Origin: Malania oleifera
Taxonomy: Eukaryota > Streptophyta > Magnoliopsida > Santalales > Ximeniaceae
Direction: 5' to 3'
DNA length: 64,000 nt
NCBI RefSeq assembly: GCF_029873635.1
Contig: NC_080423.1
Span: forward strand, 97,150,397-97,214,396
Position numbers and translations under genes: made by a program. A model generated the notes under the pieces. It did not search any database. It saw only the letters and a program-made list of their open reading frames with translations, and was not told the DNA's origin. Positions 10,883-23,024 of this stretch are shown piece after piece (the first letter of the stretch is position 1; each line of letters opens with the position of its first letter).

Positions 10883-12624
10883 ATAGAAAACCCTTGAACC
10901 TTGACCTTTCCAAAATGATTGAGATTTGCATCTTAGATCATGAAAGTAATTGGAACTTCATAATGTTATAACCATCGATTTGTGTAGGAAAAAAAAAAAA
11001 AAAGGTTTTGGCATGATTTACTGAATGTATTTAACGTAGTATTTTTTTTTTTTTACAAATTATGTTTGGTTTTTACCTTTTTTTTTAATTTCTTAATTTT
11101 TTATTTTAAAAATTATATATGTAATTTATTTGCATATTCTTATTTTAAAAAATAGAAATATGAAAAACTTATGCCTTAAAATCAGTTTTGCCAGGCCTCA
11201 TAAAGGTTACAACACCTTACCTTATAAATTCTTGCTTTAGAACCTTGATGCTTTTTTAAACTCTTTTATATTTTTTATGATGTGTGTTGCGAGCATGTGA
11301 TTCTCAAAGAAAATTTATACAACTTTTGATGAAAATGTGATATAGGGTGTTCGAATGAAGAAGCTTGCTACAAGTTCATTAACGGAATAGAAGTAAAAAA
11401 TAGTTTTCAAAGAGTTACATAATAAACAAGATTTCACTATCTTGCAAAAGATAGATAGAACACAAAGTAATTAATTATCTAATTACGAATTGAGAAGCAA
11501 ACACGAATATGACAAATTTATAAAATTATAAAGGCTAATCTAGTGAAAACTGAAAGTTAAGATTCAAGAATCAAGAGATGCATAGGCAAGGATAGAAGGG
11601 CAAGCAACACAAGGACTAATTGTCAACCAAGCTCTTCCTGTTTTAGCTTTCTTTTTCAAGTTTAATCCGAAGAAAATGGCGAGCGTACGTTTGTGGGAGT
11701 AGTTGGCGTGGCCGCCTGTTTTGAGATTCAACCTCCCCACCGCTCGTTCGAAGGAAAGACCCAGCGCCCCAAGAAATTGACGTTCGTAGCGGCGGCGGTC
11801 TTCGAAAGTCGCTTGGAAGAAGGAGACAACAACCGCCTGTCTTTTGGTTCGTCGGGCCTCTGGTCAACCACTCCCATGCAGACATCCTCTCGTGCTCCCA
11901 AGAAAATTTTTTTAGCAATGATGATTATATTATTCATTATGGTTCTACGTGACAAGCCCATACCGGAGAAAAATTATAATAGACTACTCTTCTTTTAATA
12001 TGTGAATTTTTTTTTTTTTTATAAGCTGGAACTTTTTTTTATTTTTGATAACTCGGAAACTCCGGTCCCATTGCATTACTTTAGATACTATGATGTGGTG
12101 CCAAATCAGGGAGTGAAAGTCGTTCGTACATTGACGCACTACTAATAATTCGCCAACGTAATGTCTCAAGGAGGAATCGAAATCGTAACCAAAGTTACAA
12201 GTCCTTGCGTGGTCAATGATGATTAATTACATGTTTGGAGAGATATTGAATTTAGATTTGTGTTAAATTTGAATGAAATGTAATATAAAATTAATATATA
12301 TTAAAATTTGTCTAAATTTACTAAAATCTAGATTCAAGATTCGGAATTTATAGTTTCAAATGCAGTGTAAATATTTTTTTCAAAATTTTTCAATGACTTG
12401 GACCACTCGGTAAGGGTGGTGGTATCCAAGTGCGATGTCACACATAGACATAAAGTCAATATTTTTGGAAGCAATTTTGGGTTAAGTTAAGTAATTCCAT
12501 ACAAATAGCCAATTAGATTTTTGGATTTTCAATAAAACATTTCTAAAATTATTGAAATTCTAAAGGATTTGATTGGTTATTTAAAATACAAGGCAATTGG
12601 ACAGTCTAATTTATTAATTTCCCA
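10883..12624. other. Intergenic sequence with one GC-rich patch
   Basis: Mostly AT-rich with poly-T and poly-A runs. A GC-rich patch at about 11660-11910 is open in more than one frame on both strands, but no translation resembles a family I know and codon use gives no clear choice. It could be a decayed exon or a 5' untranslated region. Nothing else was recognised apart from the MITE-like block listed separately. Confidence 0.4.
12230..12370. mobile_element. Possible MITE
   Basis: An AT-rich block bounded by ATGTTTGGAGAG on the left and TTTCAAATGCAG on the right, which are imperfect inverted repeats of each other (compare TGTTTGGA with TGCATTTGAAA). Size and composition fit a small non-autonomous DNA transposon. 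No clear target-site duplication was found, so this is a weak call. Confidence 0.3.
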
Positions 12625-12710
12625 ATAGAAAAGTAATTCATTAACAAGAGAGAAGAATTTACAATGGCTGGAGGATAAGAGATCGTCCTAAAGAAATTTT
12701 AAAAAAAATA
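12625..12710 (-). mobile_element. Possible LINE 3' tail fragment
   Basis: On the minus strand this reads TCTTATCCTCCAGCCATTG then TTCTTCTCTC...TTAATGAATTAC. It resembles the minus-strand pieces at 27607-27690 and 31945-32020. Such cores are common at 3' ends of plant L1 elements as I recall them. No open reading frame is attached. Confidence 0.35.
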
Positions 12711-12768
12711 TTGCATAGGCTATTAATGTCTTTTAGCTTTTGTTTTGCTCATTTAAGATAACCCCTCT

Positions 12769-14909
12769 TGTAACGTCCCTCAATTTCTTAACATAAAATA
12801 TCACATAATAAAAAAAATGGTCAACCCGAACCCGTGGGTAGCGGAGACACCTGTCAAACACAACGGAAAACCTAGCAGCAGTAAACATAAAATCTCAAAC
12901 ATCCAATCATAAAACATAATATCAGAGCATTCTTTACATCCTCACATACATCAAACTATCTCTAGGGTCAAACACAAAATAACTCTGACCCTATTACAAA
13001 ATCTTACCCTTCTCACAGGGTAATCTCACTAACTCAACGGCGGTCCTGACCCGTCGGTCTCTCAGGGGCTTCTGAAAAATTAATTAAGTTTGGGGGTGAG
13101 ACACTTCTCAGTAAGGGAAAATAAATTAAATACAGCTGTGTGGTAACATGAATATTTAATGCATTTGTATGTATACAGTACATTTCATAATTTTATAAAC
13201 ATAATCATATCGTACTGGGTAAACATATATTTTCACATCTGTTGATAAATCATATCATACATAAAATCATCTGTTATAACTGTAGTACTGAAAACAAACC
13301 CAGGATGAATAGCTAGCTGGTGTCATGTATTACCCCCCATGACAGGTTGTGCAGCCCGAAGGCGGGACCCGACAATGGCTGGCCGACCACTGCCGAATCA
13401 AATATGTCTGTAAGTACGATGAGCCCGCCACACCCTAGTCCGGACTGCCAGGTGGACGTCCACACTCTACTGAAAGCCATATCGACTATCCATCTCCCAT
13501 CCCCTCGTGGGACGATAGCACTAATAAGGCCTCGTGCCAAAATTAACCCATAGCTACGGTACCGAACTCCTGGTCTGAACTAAACTAACACCTTGATTGT
13601 GAAAACATATAATACATGATCATATATATAACATCATTACGGCCTCGTGCCGAAAATATAGTAATTACGGCCTCGTGTCGAAAACATAAATACGTGGCCT
13701 CGCGCCAATAACATAAATACGACCTCGTGCCGATAACATAAATACGGCCTTGTGTCGATAACATAAATACATGGCCTCGCGCCAATAACATAAATACGGC
13801 CTCATGCCGATAACATAAATATATGGCCTTGCGCCAAAAACATAACTACGGCCTCGTGCCGATAACATAAATATATGGCCTCGAGCCAAAATTGTTTCAG
13901 GTATATATATATATATATATACTAAAAATGCATCATTTATCACATAATCGTCAAAACCATCACAACATAACTCATATTTTCATAATACCTGAAATCATGC
14001 TTTGTTCGTAAAATATTTCACATCATAATACATTTCACACAAAATAATATTCATGCCACACATATGCTGTGAAAAGTCATACTTCATATTCTAAAATCGT
14101 GAATTACTTGCATCTCATACATACATATACATTTTAATCATCATAACAGTATTTTCCCAATCGTACATTTCATTCGTAATACACAATATAATATATGCTT
14201 TTCTAAAAATAAATTTACTCATAATCAATAATAATTTGTATGGAAAATTACTGCTTTAGTTTATTCCCTTACCTGACTATTGAGAAATTCCTTAGGACCC
14301 AAATCCTGCGCTTTTAGCGCCCGATATTCAACTCCTGAAATTTACATTTTCTCTAGATTAATTAATCTATTTCTCTAAAATAATACTCATCTAATCTTCC
14401 TTAGGTTCCATATACCTCAAATTAATATTTAAACTATTATTTAACATCCATAATTAATTTTTCAAATTTTTCCCGCGGGTCCCAAAATTACCCCTGCGGC
14501 GCTCACCCGGACCCTAAATTTCAGAAACCCTACTTCAGTCCTAGATGTTTAATATTTTAGCATTTCTAAATTAATGCTAATTAATCAAAAATAAGCCCCT
14601 TAATAATCGCCGCACCTCAAATTTGGTTTTGGCCCGACACCCCCACGAGAATTCCGTCCCACTAGACTTATAGAGAATCATCCGTAAATTCTCGTGGTGG
14701 TGTATGTTCGTCAATTGGGCTTATATTTTGTAAGAAATTAAAGAAAAAGGGAAAAATGACTTACCCCAGGGAATACGCTTACGCCGCTCCTACCACTGAT
14801 ATGCTCCGGTAGAAATGACGGTAGCGGCGAATGGAGTCCAGTGGTATCTTCGGATTTTCAATCAGGCGAAAATCCGTCACGAAATCGAGGAGAGAGGGAG
14901 AGAGAACGT

Positions 14910-14950
<41 letters not shown>

Positions 14951-15283
14951 AAAGAGTTGTAGAGAAAAGAAAAGAAAAGAAGAAGAAGAAGAAGAAGAAG
15001 AAGAAGAAGAAGAAGAAAGGTGGGGGGGTGGCTGGAGGAACAAAATTTTTTATTAAAAAATTTCATCCTGAAGCTTCAAAATATATATTTAATTAATATT
15101 AAAAATAATATATTTTATTTAAAAAAATAAATTTTAATTATTATTTTTTTTCTCTTTTTTTTTTCTTTTTTTTAATATCCAATTAATTAATTAATTAATT
15201 AATATATATTTATTTATTTATTTATTTTTATTTTTTTGAAATCATTCTATTAATCTTTTATATCTCTTTTTGGGGTTTTTACA
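12769..15283 (-). repeat. 3' LTR of the chromovirus-type element
   Basis: TGTAACGTCCCTC...TTTTTACA, 2,515 bp. On the minus strand: TATA-like sequence near 15079-15090, CT/CTT-rich leader (complement of the GA and GAA runs at 14911-14944 and 14979-15017), donor-like GGGGTAAGT (14759-14767), a conserved GC-rich block (13310-13560), the hairpin minisatellite, TTACTGAG (13109-13116) and a T-rich tract ending CAG (13074-13076). Confidence 0.85.
13640..13892. repeat. Minisatellite of short hairpins in the LTR
   Basis: About ten units of roughly 24-27 bp, typically ACGGCCTCGTGCCGATAACA plus TAAAT. Each contains the imperfect dyad CGGC-CTCGT-GCCG or GGC-CTCGC-GCC. Units vary at a few positions. The same array, with its own variants, lies at 21153-21410 in the other LTR, so it predates integration. 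Confidence 0.9.
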
Positions 15284-15296
15284 TTCTCCCCTCTTT
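15284..15296 (-). other. Polypurine tract
   Basis: The minus strand reads AAGAGGGGAGAA directly before the 3' LTR start TGTAAAAACCCC, the expected place for the plus-strand primer. Confidence 0.8.
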
Positions 15297-15549
15297 ATAA
15301 AAATTTTGTCCTCGATATTTGTCATTTCCCCTGTTTCCCTTCCTTAGCAAAAACACTTCTTATTTTTATTAATTACCCTCACTTATGGCGAAAGAATACC
15401 GTGGTTACAATGAGGGCTCTGAGAGATTACAACTATACAAAATTCTCTCAAAACTATTCACGTTTCAAAATTAAAAACTCTATTTATCTTACGTTACACT
15501 ATACAAATAAAAATTACAATATTATTCCATTCACATGACTGACTCAGCT

Positions 15550-18500
15550 CTAAACTCCATTGAATAAGTGCGGATATCTCTGGCGCATCTGATCCTCTAA
15601 TTCCCAAGAAGCCTCCTCAATGGCATGGTTGTGCCACAGAACTTTTACCAGTGGAATCTTCTTCGTGCGTAACTCTTGTTCCTTCCAATCAAGAATCTGC
15701 ACTAGCACTTCCTCACAAGCTAAAGTATCACCCAATTCCAATGCTTCATATCTAATCACATGGGAGGGGTCTAGGACGTATTTCCTCAGCATAGAAACGT
15801 GAAATACATCATGGATCCTAGATAAGACCGGTGGTAATGCAAAACGATAGGCAACTGGACCCACTCTCTCAAGAATCTCGAATGGTCCAATATACCTAGG
15901 GCTCAGCTTACCCTTCCTCCCGAACCTCATAACACCCTTCAGTGGTGCCACCTTCAGGAACACGTGATCTCCTGTGTCAAACTTTAATTCTCGCCGACGA
16001 GTATCCGCATAACTCTTCTGCCGGCTCTGCGCTGTCCTGATCCTGTCTCTGATGAGTCTGACTTTTTCCTGAGTCTGCTGTATCAGCTCTGGCCCCAATA
16101 CCTATCTCTTACCAACCTCATCCTAGTACAATGGGGATCGGCACCTCCTGCCATACAGTGCCTCATACGGTGCCATCCCAATGCTGGCCTGGTAGCTGTT
16201 ATTATACGCAAACTCAACCAATGGCAAATACTGCATCCAACGACCTCCAAAATCTAGCACACATGCTCACAGCATATCCTCCAAAATCTGTATCGTCCTC
16301 TCTGTCTGTCCATCTGTCTGAGGATGAAAAGTTGTGCTGAAAGACAACTGAGAACCCATGGCCCCTTGCAGACTCTTCCAAAAACAAGATGTAAACCGTG
16401 GGTCTCTATCTGAAACTATGGACACTGGGATGCCGTGGAGTCTAACTATCTCCTGGATGTATAACTCAGCCAATCTGTCCATGGAGTAGCTAACTCTGAT
16501 CGGAAAAAAGTGGGCAGTCTTCGTCAATCGATCAAATCCATCGCTATATGCTGCCACTTCCACTCAGGAATATGGAGTGGCTGCAACGATCCCTCCGGTC
16601 TCTAATGCTCAGCCTTCACTTGCTGGCACGTCAAATACTGACCCACAAACTGAGCTATCTCCCTCTTCATGTTGCTCCACCAGAAGGACTCTCGAAGATC
16701 CTTGTACATTTTAGTGCTACCCGAATGTAAAGTATATAAGGATCGATGTGCTTCCTCCAGAATGACTTTCTTGATCTTAGGATCGGTAGGAACACATAAC
16801 CTGGTATGGAACCTCAGGGCTCCATCATCTGAAATGCTAAACTCTGGTTCCGGATCATCCTGTACCTTTCCCATAAGCTCTACTAGTTCTGCATCATTCC
16901 TCTGAGCTGTTTTAATCTTCTCCTGTAGAGTCGGTTGTAAAACCAAGTCAGCAATGAACGCCTGGTGATCGCCCTCTACTAGCTCTACACCGAGCTTCTC
17001 CAGATCCATCTGAATCGGATGCTGAATCTCCAATGCAGATACAATTGATTCCACTGATTTCCGACTCAAAGCATCAGCAACCACATTAGCCTTTCCCGGG
17101 TGGTAGCTAATAGTGCAATCGTAATCCTTTATTAGTTTTAGACATCTCCTCTGCCTCATATTCAATTCCTTCTGCGTGAAGAAATACTTTAAGCTCTTAT
17201 GGTCAGTAAATATCTCACACCTGCCCCGATATAGATAGTGCCTCCAAATCTTCAGTGCGTAAACAACCGCCGCAACTCTAGATCGTGGGTAGGATAGTTC
17301 TTCTTATATTCTTTCAACTGTCGTGAGGCATAGACTATTACTCTCCCCCGCTGCATCAACACGCATCCAAGCCCTTTATGGGACGCATCACTGTAAATTA
17401 CAAACCTGTCTTCTCCTGAAGGAATCGTCAACACAGGCGCAGTGATGAGTCGCTGCTTCAACGCCTGAAAGCTCTGTTCACATTCATCAGACCACTCAAA
17501 CTTCGCTCCTTTCCTGGTCAATTTGGTCAACGGGCCTGACAATCGAGAGAAGCCTTCAACAAACCTGCGATAGTATCCAGCCAATCCCAGGAAACTCCTG
17601 ATCTCGTGCACGTTCTTTGGTTGTACCCAATCAACTACCGCCTCAATTTTACTCGGATCAACAGAAATACCACCCTTAGATATAACGTGTCCAAGGAAGG
17701 TAACCTGTTCCAGCCAAAACTCACACTTCTTGAGCTTCGCATATAGCTTCTTCTCTCGCAACACCTGCAACACTATACTCAAATGCTCCTCATGCTCCTC
17801 TGGACTCTTCAAATACACCAATATATCATCAATAAATGCTACCACAAACCGATCCAAGTACTGGTGAAAAACCCAATTCATAAGATCCATAAACACTGTA
17901 GGAGCATTCGTTAACCCAAATGGCATAACTAGAAATTCATAGTGACCATACCGTGTTCTGAATGCCGTCTTCAGAACATCTTCCGCCCTGACTTTCACCT
18001 GATGGTACCCAGAGCGTAAATCTATCTTCGAAAAGATCTGTATCCCCTATAACTGGTCAAAAAAATCATCAATACGTGGGAGCGGGTATTTATTATTGAT
18101 AGTTACTTTATTTATTTCTCGATAGTCGATGCACAATCTCATCGAGCCATCCTTCTTCCTCACAAACAAAACTGGTGCTCCCCAGGGTGACACACTAGGC
18201 TGAATGAACCCTTTATCTAACAGCTCCTGTAACTGCTCTTTCAATTCTTTCAGCTCTCCCGGTGCCATTCTATACGGCGCCTTCGAAATCAACGCTGTCC
18301 GCGGAACCAGATCAATAACAAACTCTACCTCACGATCAGGAGGTAGTCCCGACAAATCTTCGGGAAATACATCAGGAAAATATTTCACCACTGGGATATC
18401 CTCCACCCTCAGTTCCTCTTCTGATACAACCTTCACATAGGCTAAATATCCCTGACAACCTTCTGATAGCAATCTACACGCCTGAATAGCAGATAATAAT

Positions 18501-19970
18501 GGAGGTGGGGTGCACACACGTGATCCCACGAATCTGTACTCCTGTCCCTCTGGAGGTCTAAACACTACCACTCTCTGATGGCAATCAATGCTAGTATAGT
18601 AGGCAGATAGCCAATCCATGTCCAAGATTACCTCAAACCCATGCATGTCTAAAATCACCAGATTAGCTAACAAAGACCTCCCCTGAATATCCATTGGACA
18701 GTCCCTGAGTACCTTTCTACATACCCCCATGGCCCCAGTCGGTGTAGCAACAGACAAACTAATTTCTAACTGCTGAGGCTCAAACCCACATAATTTAACA
18801 TAATCCCGAGCGATAAATGAATGCGTCGCCCCAGAATCAAACAAAACAGTAGCTTTAAATGACAGTATTGAAACAGTACCTGTCACCACATCTCCTGCTG
18901 CCTCAGCATCTCCTGGCGTCAAAGCGAAAACTCTGGCTGGGGCCGTATTCCTCTGCTGGCCTCCTCGTGGTGCCTGGTAACCTCCTCGTGTAGGTCTAGG
19001 AGCAGTATTAGTCTGTGTCGGACACTCCCTCATCATATGTCCTGACTCTCCGCACCTGTAGCAGACACCTCACCCAGCGCGACACTCTCCCATGTGTCTC
19101 TTCCTGCAAAATGGGCAAGCTGGAGATGGCTGCACACCCTGGAAACCATGAATCCCGATCTTTTGTCTCTGGTTCCTATAATAGCCACCTCTCTTCCACG
19201 CGGCTTGGCCAACTCCCTGCTGGAAACCAGGAGATATGGATCTCTTCTTCTGCCTCTGCTCCTCAGCCTCCAATCGCTCTCCAGTCTCTACTATAGTGGC
19301 TCTATCCACTAGTTTAGTAAAATCCTGCAACTTCAGAATCGATACCTACTTATAAATTTCTCTCCTCAAGCCTCTTTCAAACTGTCGTACCTTCTTCGCC
19401 TCATCTGGAATAATGTACGGGGCAAAGCGAGATAGCTCGATGAACCTCGCTGCGTACTGTTGTACTGACAGCTGTCCCTGCTTCAGATTCAGGAACTCCA
19501 TAATCTTAGCCTCCCTGGAAGAGGCTGGAAAATATCTGTTGAAGAATATCTCTCTAAATCGCTCCCAAGTCATCTTTACGGGTATAGTCCTCTGCTACTC
19601 TAATACACTCATCACCGACCACCACCTCTCGGCCTCTCCAGTCAGTCTGTAGGTGGCAAACAGCACCTTTTGCTCTTCTGAACATTGCAGCACTGCAAAT
19701 ATTTTCTCCATCTCCTGCACCCAATTCTCAGCAATTGTAGGATCTATTCCCCCTAAGAAAGCTGGAGGATTCATCTTTATAAACTTTTCGATCGTACAAC
19801 CGTGACCTATAGACGAACCACCCTGTTCCCTCGAACTCCTGGCAATTTCTGCCATAACCTACTGTGCTACGCTGCGTAAGACTGCATCTGAATCACTACC
19901 CGCAGCGCCTAAGGGTCCAGCACCCTCACTCCCACTGGCGTAGGCACTATTTCCACCATGGTCCATCCTG
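15550..19970 (-). pseudogene. gag-pol remnant of the chromovirus-type element
   Basis: Approximate domain spans on the minus strand: gag 19.97-19.2 kb (retrotrans_gag-like, PAFLGGIDPTIAENWVQEME), zinc knuckle near 19.05 kb, aspartic protease 18.95-18.5 kb ([11 protein letters not shown]), reverse transcriptase 18.25-17.55 kb ([19 protein letters not shown], and the YIDD-type box as FIDDILVY), RNase H 17.55-17.1 kb ([17 protein letters not shown]), integrase zinc finger 16.8-16.6 kb, integrase core 16.57-16.1 kb (DRDPRFTS), and C-terminal GPFEIL plus chromodomain-like segment (VKVLWHNHAIEEASWE) 16.1-15.55 kb. Domain order and the chromodomain place it with the Tekay/Del chromoviruses. It is broken in about eight places. 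Confidence 0.85.
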
Positions 19971-20283
19971 AAAGAAGAAATAACTTAACTCAAAACCTCT
20001 TTTCCTACGTGTATCCCCCAACTCATATAGTATATTCTCCTAATTAACTTATCACTCCTAATCTTAATTCAAGGTTCAATCCTACAACCTAGATACCCAA
20101 CCCAAAGATAGTTTACAATGAATTTCCTGAAATCGTCATCCCAGGAAAATCATACAAACCACCACAGAAGTCCTACATCTAGACTACAAACCAGACCTCA
20201 AATCCTCTTTTCCTATACTCTGGTATTATTACTGCTGCACTCTAGAGTTTACAGAACCTAGTATCCTAGGCTTTGATACCAAA

Positions 20284-22771
20284 TGTAACATCCCTCAATT
20301 TCTTAACATAAAATATCACATAATAAATAAAATGGTCAACCCAAACCCATGGGTAGCGGGGATACCTGTCAAACATAGCGGAAAACCTAGCAGCAGTAAA
20401 CATAAAATTTCAAACATCCAATCATAAAACATAATACCAGAGCATTCTTTACATCCTCACATACATCAAACTATCTCTAGGGTCAAACACAAAATAACTC
20501 TGACCCTATTACAAAATCTTACCCTTCTCACAGGGTAATCTCACTAGCTCAATGGCGGCCCTGACCCGCCGGTCTCTCAGGGGCTCCTGAAAAATTAATT
20601 AAGTTTGGGGGTGAGACACTTCTCAGTAAGGGAAAATAAACTAAATACAGCTGTGTGGCAACATGAATATTTAATGCAGTTGTACATATACAGTACATTT
20701 CATAATTCTATAAACATAATCATATCGTACTGGGAAAACATATATTTTCACATTTGTTGATAAATCATATCATACATAAAATCATGTGTTATAACTGTAG
20801 TACTGAAAACAAATCCAGGATGACAAGCTAGCTCGTATCATGTATTACCCCCTATGACGGGTTATGCAACCCGGAGGCGGGACCCGACAATGGCTGGCCG
20901 ACCACTGGCAAATCAAATATGTCTGTAAATACGATGAGCCCGCCACACCCTGGTCCGGACTGCCAGGTGGACGTCCACACTCTACTAAAAGCCATATCGA
21001 CTATCCATCTCCCATCCCCTCGTGGGACGGTAGCACTAATAAAGCCTTGTGCCAAAATTAACCCATAACTACGGCACCAAACTCCTTGTCTGAACTAAAC
21101 TAACATCTTGATTGTGAAAACATATAATACATGATCATATATATAACATCATTACGGCCTCGTGCCGAAAATATAGTAATTACGGCCTCGTGTCGAAAAC
21201 ATAAATATGTGGCTTCGCGCCAATAACATAAATACGGCCTCGTGCCGATAACATAAATACGGTCTTGTGCCGATAATATAAATACATGGCCTCGCACCAA
21301 TAACATAAATACGGCCTCGTGCCGATAACATAAATATATAGTCTCGCGCCAAAAACATAACTATGGCCTCGTGCCGATAACATAAATATATGGCCTCGCG
21401 CCAAAATTGTTTCAGGTATATATATACTGAAAATACATTATTTATCACATAATCGTCAAAACCATCACAACATAACTCATATTTTCATAGTACCTGAAAT
21501 CATGCTTTGTTCGTAAAATCTTTCACATCATAATACATTTCACACAAAATAATATTCATGCCACACATATGCTGTAAAAAGTCACACTTCATATTCTAAA
21601 ATCGTGAATTACTTGCATCTCATACATACATATACATTTTAATCATCATAGCAGTATTTTCCCATTCGTACATTTCATTCGTAATACATAATATAACATA
21701 TGCTTTTCTAAAAATAAATTTACTCATAATCAATAATAATTTGTATGAAAAATTACTGCTTTAGTTTATTCCCTTACTTGACTATTGAGAAATTCCTTAG
21801 GACCCAAATCCTACGCTCTTAGCGCCCGAAATTCAACTCCTGAAATTTACATTTTCTCCAGATTAATTAATCTATTTCTCTAAAATAATACTCATCTAAT
21901 CTTCCCTAGGCTTCATATACCTCAAATTAATATTTAAACTATTATTTAACATCCCTAATTAATTTTCCAAATTTTTCCTGCGGGTCCCAAAATTACCCCC
22001 GCGGGGCTCACCCGGGCCCTAAATTTCAGAAATCCTACTTCAGTCCTAGATGTTTAATATTTTAGCATTTCTAAATTAATGCTAATTAATTAAAAATAAG
22101 CCCCTTAATAATTACCGCAATACAAATTTGAGATTTTGGCCCGACACCCCCACGAGAATTCCGTCCCACTAGACTTGTAGAGAATCATCCGTAAATTCTC
22201 GTGGTGGTGTTTGTTCATCAATTGAGCTTATATTTTGCAAGAAATTAAAAAAAAAAAAGGGAAAAATGACTTACCCCAAGGAATACACTTACACCGCTCC
22301 TACCACCGATCTGCTCCGGTAGAAATGACGGCAACGGCGAATAGAGTCCAGTGGTATCTTCGGATTTTCGATTAGGCGAAAATTCGTCACGAAATCGAGG
22401 ATAAAAAGAGAGAGAGAGATTGCAGAAAGTTGCAGAGAAAAGAAATGAAAGGAAATAAAGAAGAAGAAGAAGAAGAAAGGTGGGGGGTGGCTGCAGGAAC
22501 AAAATTTTTTATTAAAAAATTTCATCCTAAAGCTTCAAGAAGCTTTAGGATGTTAGATTTATAATAATAATAATAATAAATATATTTAATTATATTAAAA
22601 ATAATATATTTTATTTTAAAAAATAAATTTTAATTATTATTTTTTTTTCTCTTTTTTTTTTAAATATCCAATTAATTAATATATTTATTTATTTTTTATT
22701 TTTTATTTTTTTATTTTTATTATTTTAAAATTATTTTAATTTTTTATATCTCTTTTTGGGGGTTTTTATCA
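20284..22771 (-). repeat. 5' LTR of the chromovirus-type element
   Basis: TGTAACATCCCTC...TTTTTATCA, 2,488 bp, colinear with 12769-15283. Donor-like GGGGTAAGT lies at 22269-22277 and the T-rich tract ending CAG at 20587-20589. Its U3 end faces the P450 gene: the LTR transcribes leftwards and the P450 rightwards from a shared gap of about 250 bp. Confidence 0.85.
21153..21410. repeat. Hairpin minisatellite, copy in the 5' LTR
   Basis: Colinear with the array at 13640-13892, same unit ACGGCCTCGTGCCGATAACA and about the same unit number, with scattered transitions. Nearly every unit keeps the GGC/GCC arms. Confidence 0.9.
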
Positions 22772-22938
22772 AATTCTGAAGAGCATGCATTTTTTTTCTT
22801 CTCTTTTTATCCTTTCTTTGCCAACGTTTCCAAAATGAGAAGTCAAAAAAATTATCTCTTCATGACAATCCCCACTTTCAAAATATGTGTCCGCCCGCCC
22901 CCCACCGGATGCTTAATAATTTAAGTTACTCATAGTCA

Positions 22939-22948
22939 ACATAAAAGA
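22939..22948 (+). promoter_or_regulatory. Possible TATA element of the P450 gene
   Basis: ACATAAAAGA lies about 80 bp before the chosen start codon at 23025, in the only non-transposon sequence between the LTR end (22771) and the gene. It is a weak match, so the true promoter may extend into the LTR. Confidence 0.3.
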
Positions 22949-23024
22949 AGCCTCCTTCCAACTCTCAGCCATGTTCTATATGCTGTTACTAGCAGGCACA
23001 CCCTCTTCATCCATCGACCAAAAG

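Larger units (their letters stand above)
12769..22771 (-). mobile_element. Chromovirus-type (Tekay/Del-like) Ty3/gypsy element with two LTRs
   Basis: On the minus strand the order is 5' LTR (22771-20284), primer site TGGTATCAAAGCC (about 20266-20282), gag, protease, reverse transcriptase, RNase H, integrase with a chromodomain-like C terminus, purine tract (15284-15296) and 3' LTR (15283-12769). Over the first 340 bp the two LTRs differ at roughly 4-5% of sites by eye, mostly transitions. At 1.3e-8 substitutions per site per year this is about 1.5-2 million years, older if the host is a slow-evolving tree. It is broken, with about eight interruptions in the coding region. The flanks (CCTCT left, AATTC right) do not form a target-site duplication. 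Confidence 0.85.

Noticed and set aside
12040-12225. Possible SINE or tRNA-derived element
   Set aside because: No A and B box pair or tRNA fold could be supported.
13640-13892. CRISPR-like array of short repeats with spacers
   Set aside because: Repeats of about 25 bp with near-identical short spacers, present in both LTRs of a plant retrotransposon; no cas genes, no unique spacers.
14815-15066. Arg-Glu-rich or Ser-Leu-rich small proteins
   Set aside because: They are translations of GA and GAA microsatellites in the LTR leader.
18204-18440. Plus-strand open frames across 15.6-19.9 kb
   Set aside because: They are shadows of the minus-strand gag-pol remnant, whose domains are clear.
22971-23024. 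Upstream in-frame ATG as the P450 start
   Set aside because: It would add 18 residues before the conserved CYP89A membrane anchor METWFIIIVSL; the ATG at 23025 fits the family.
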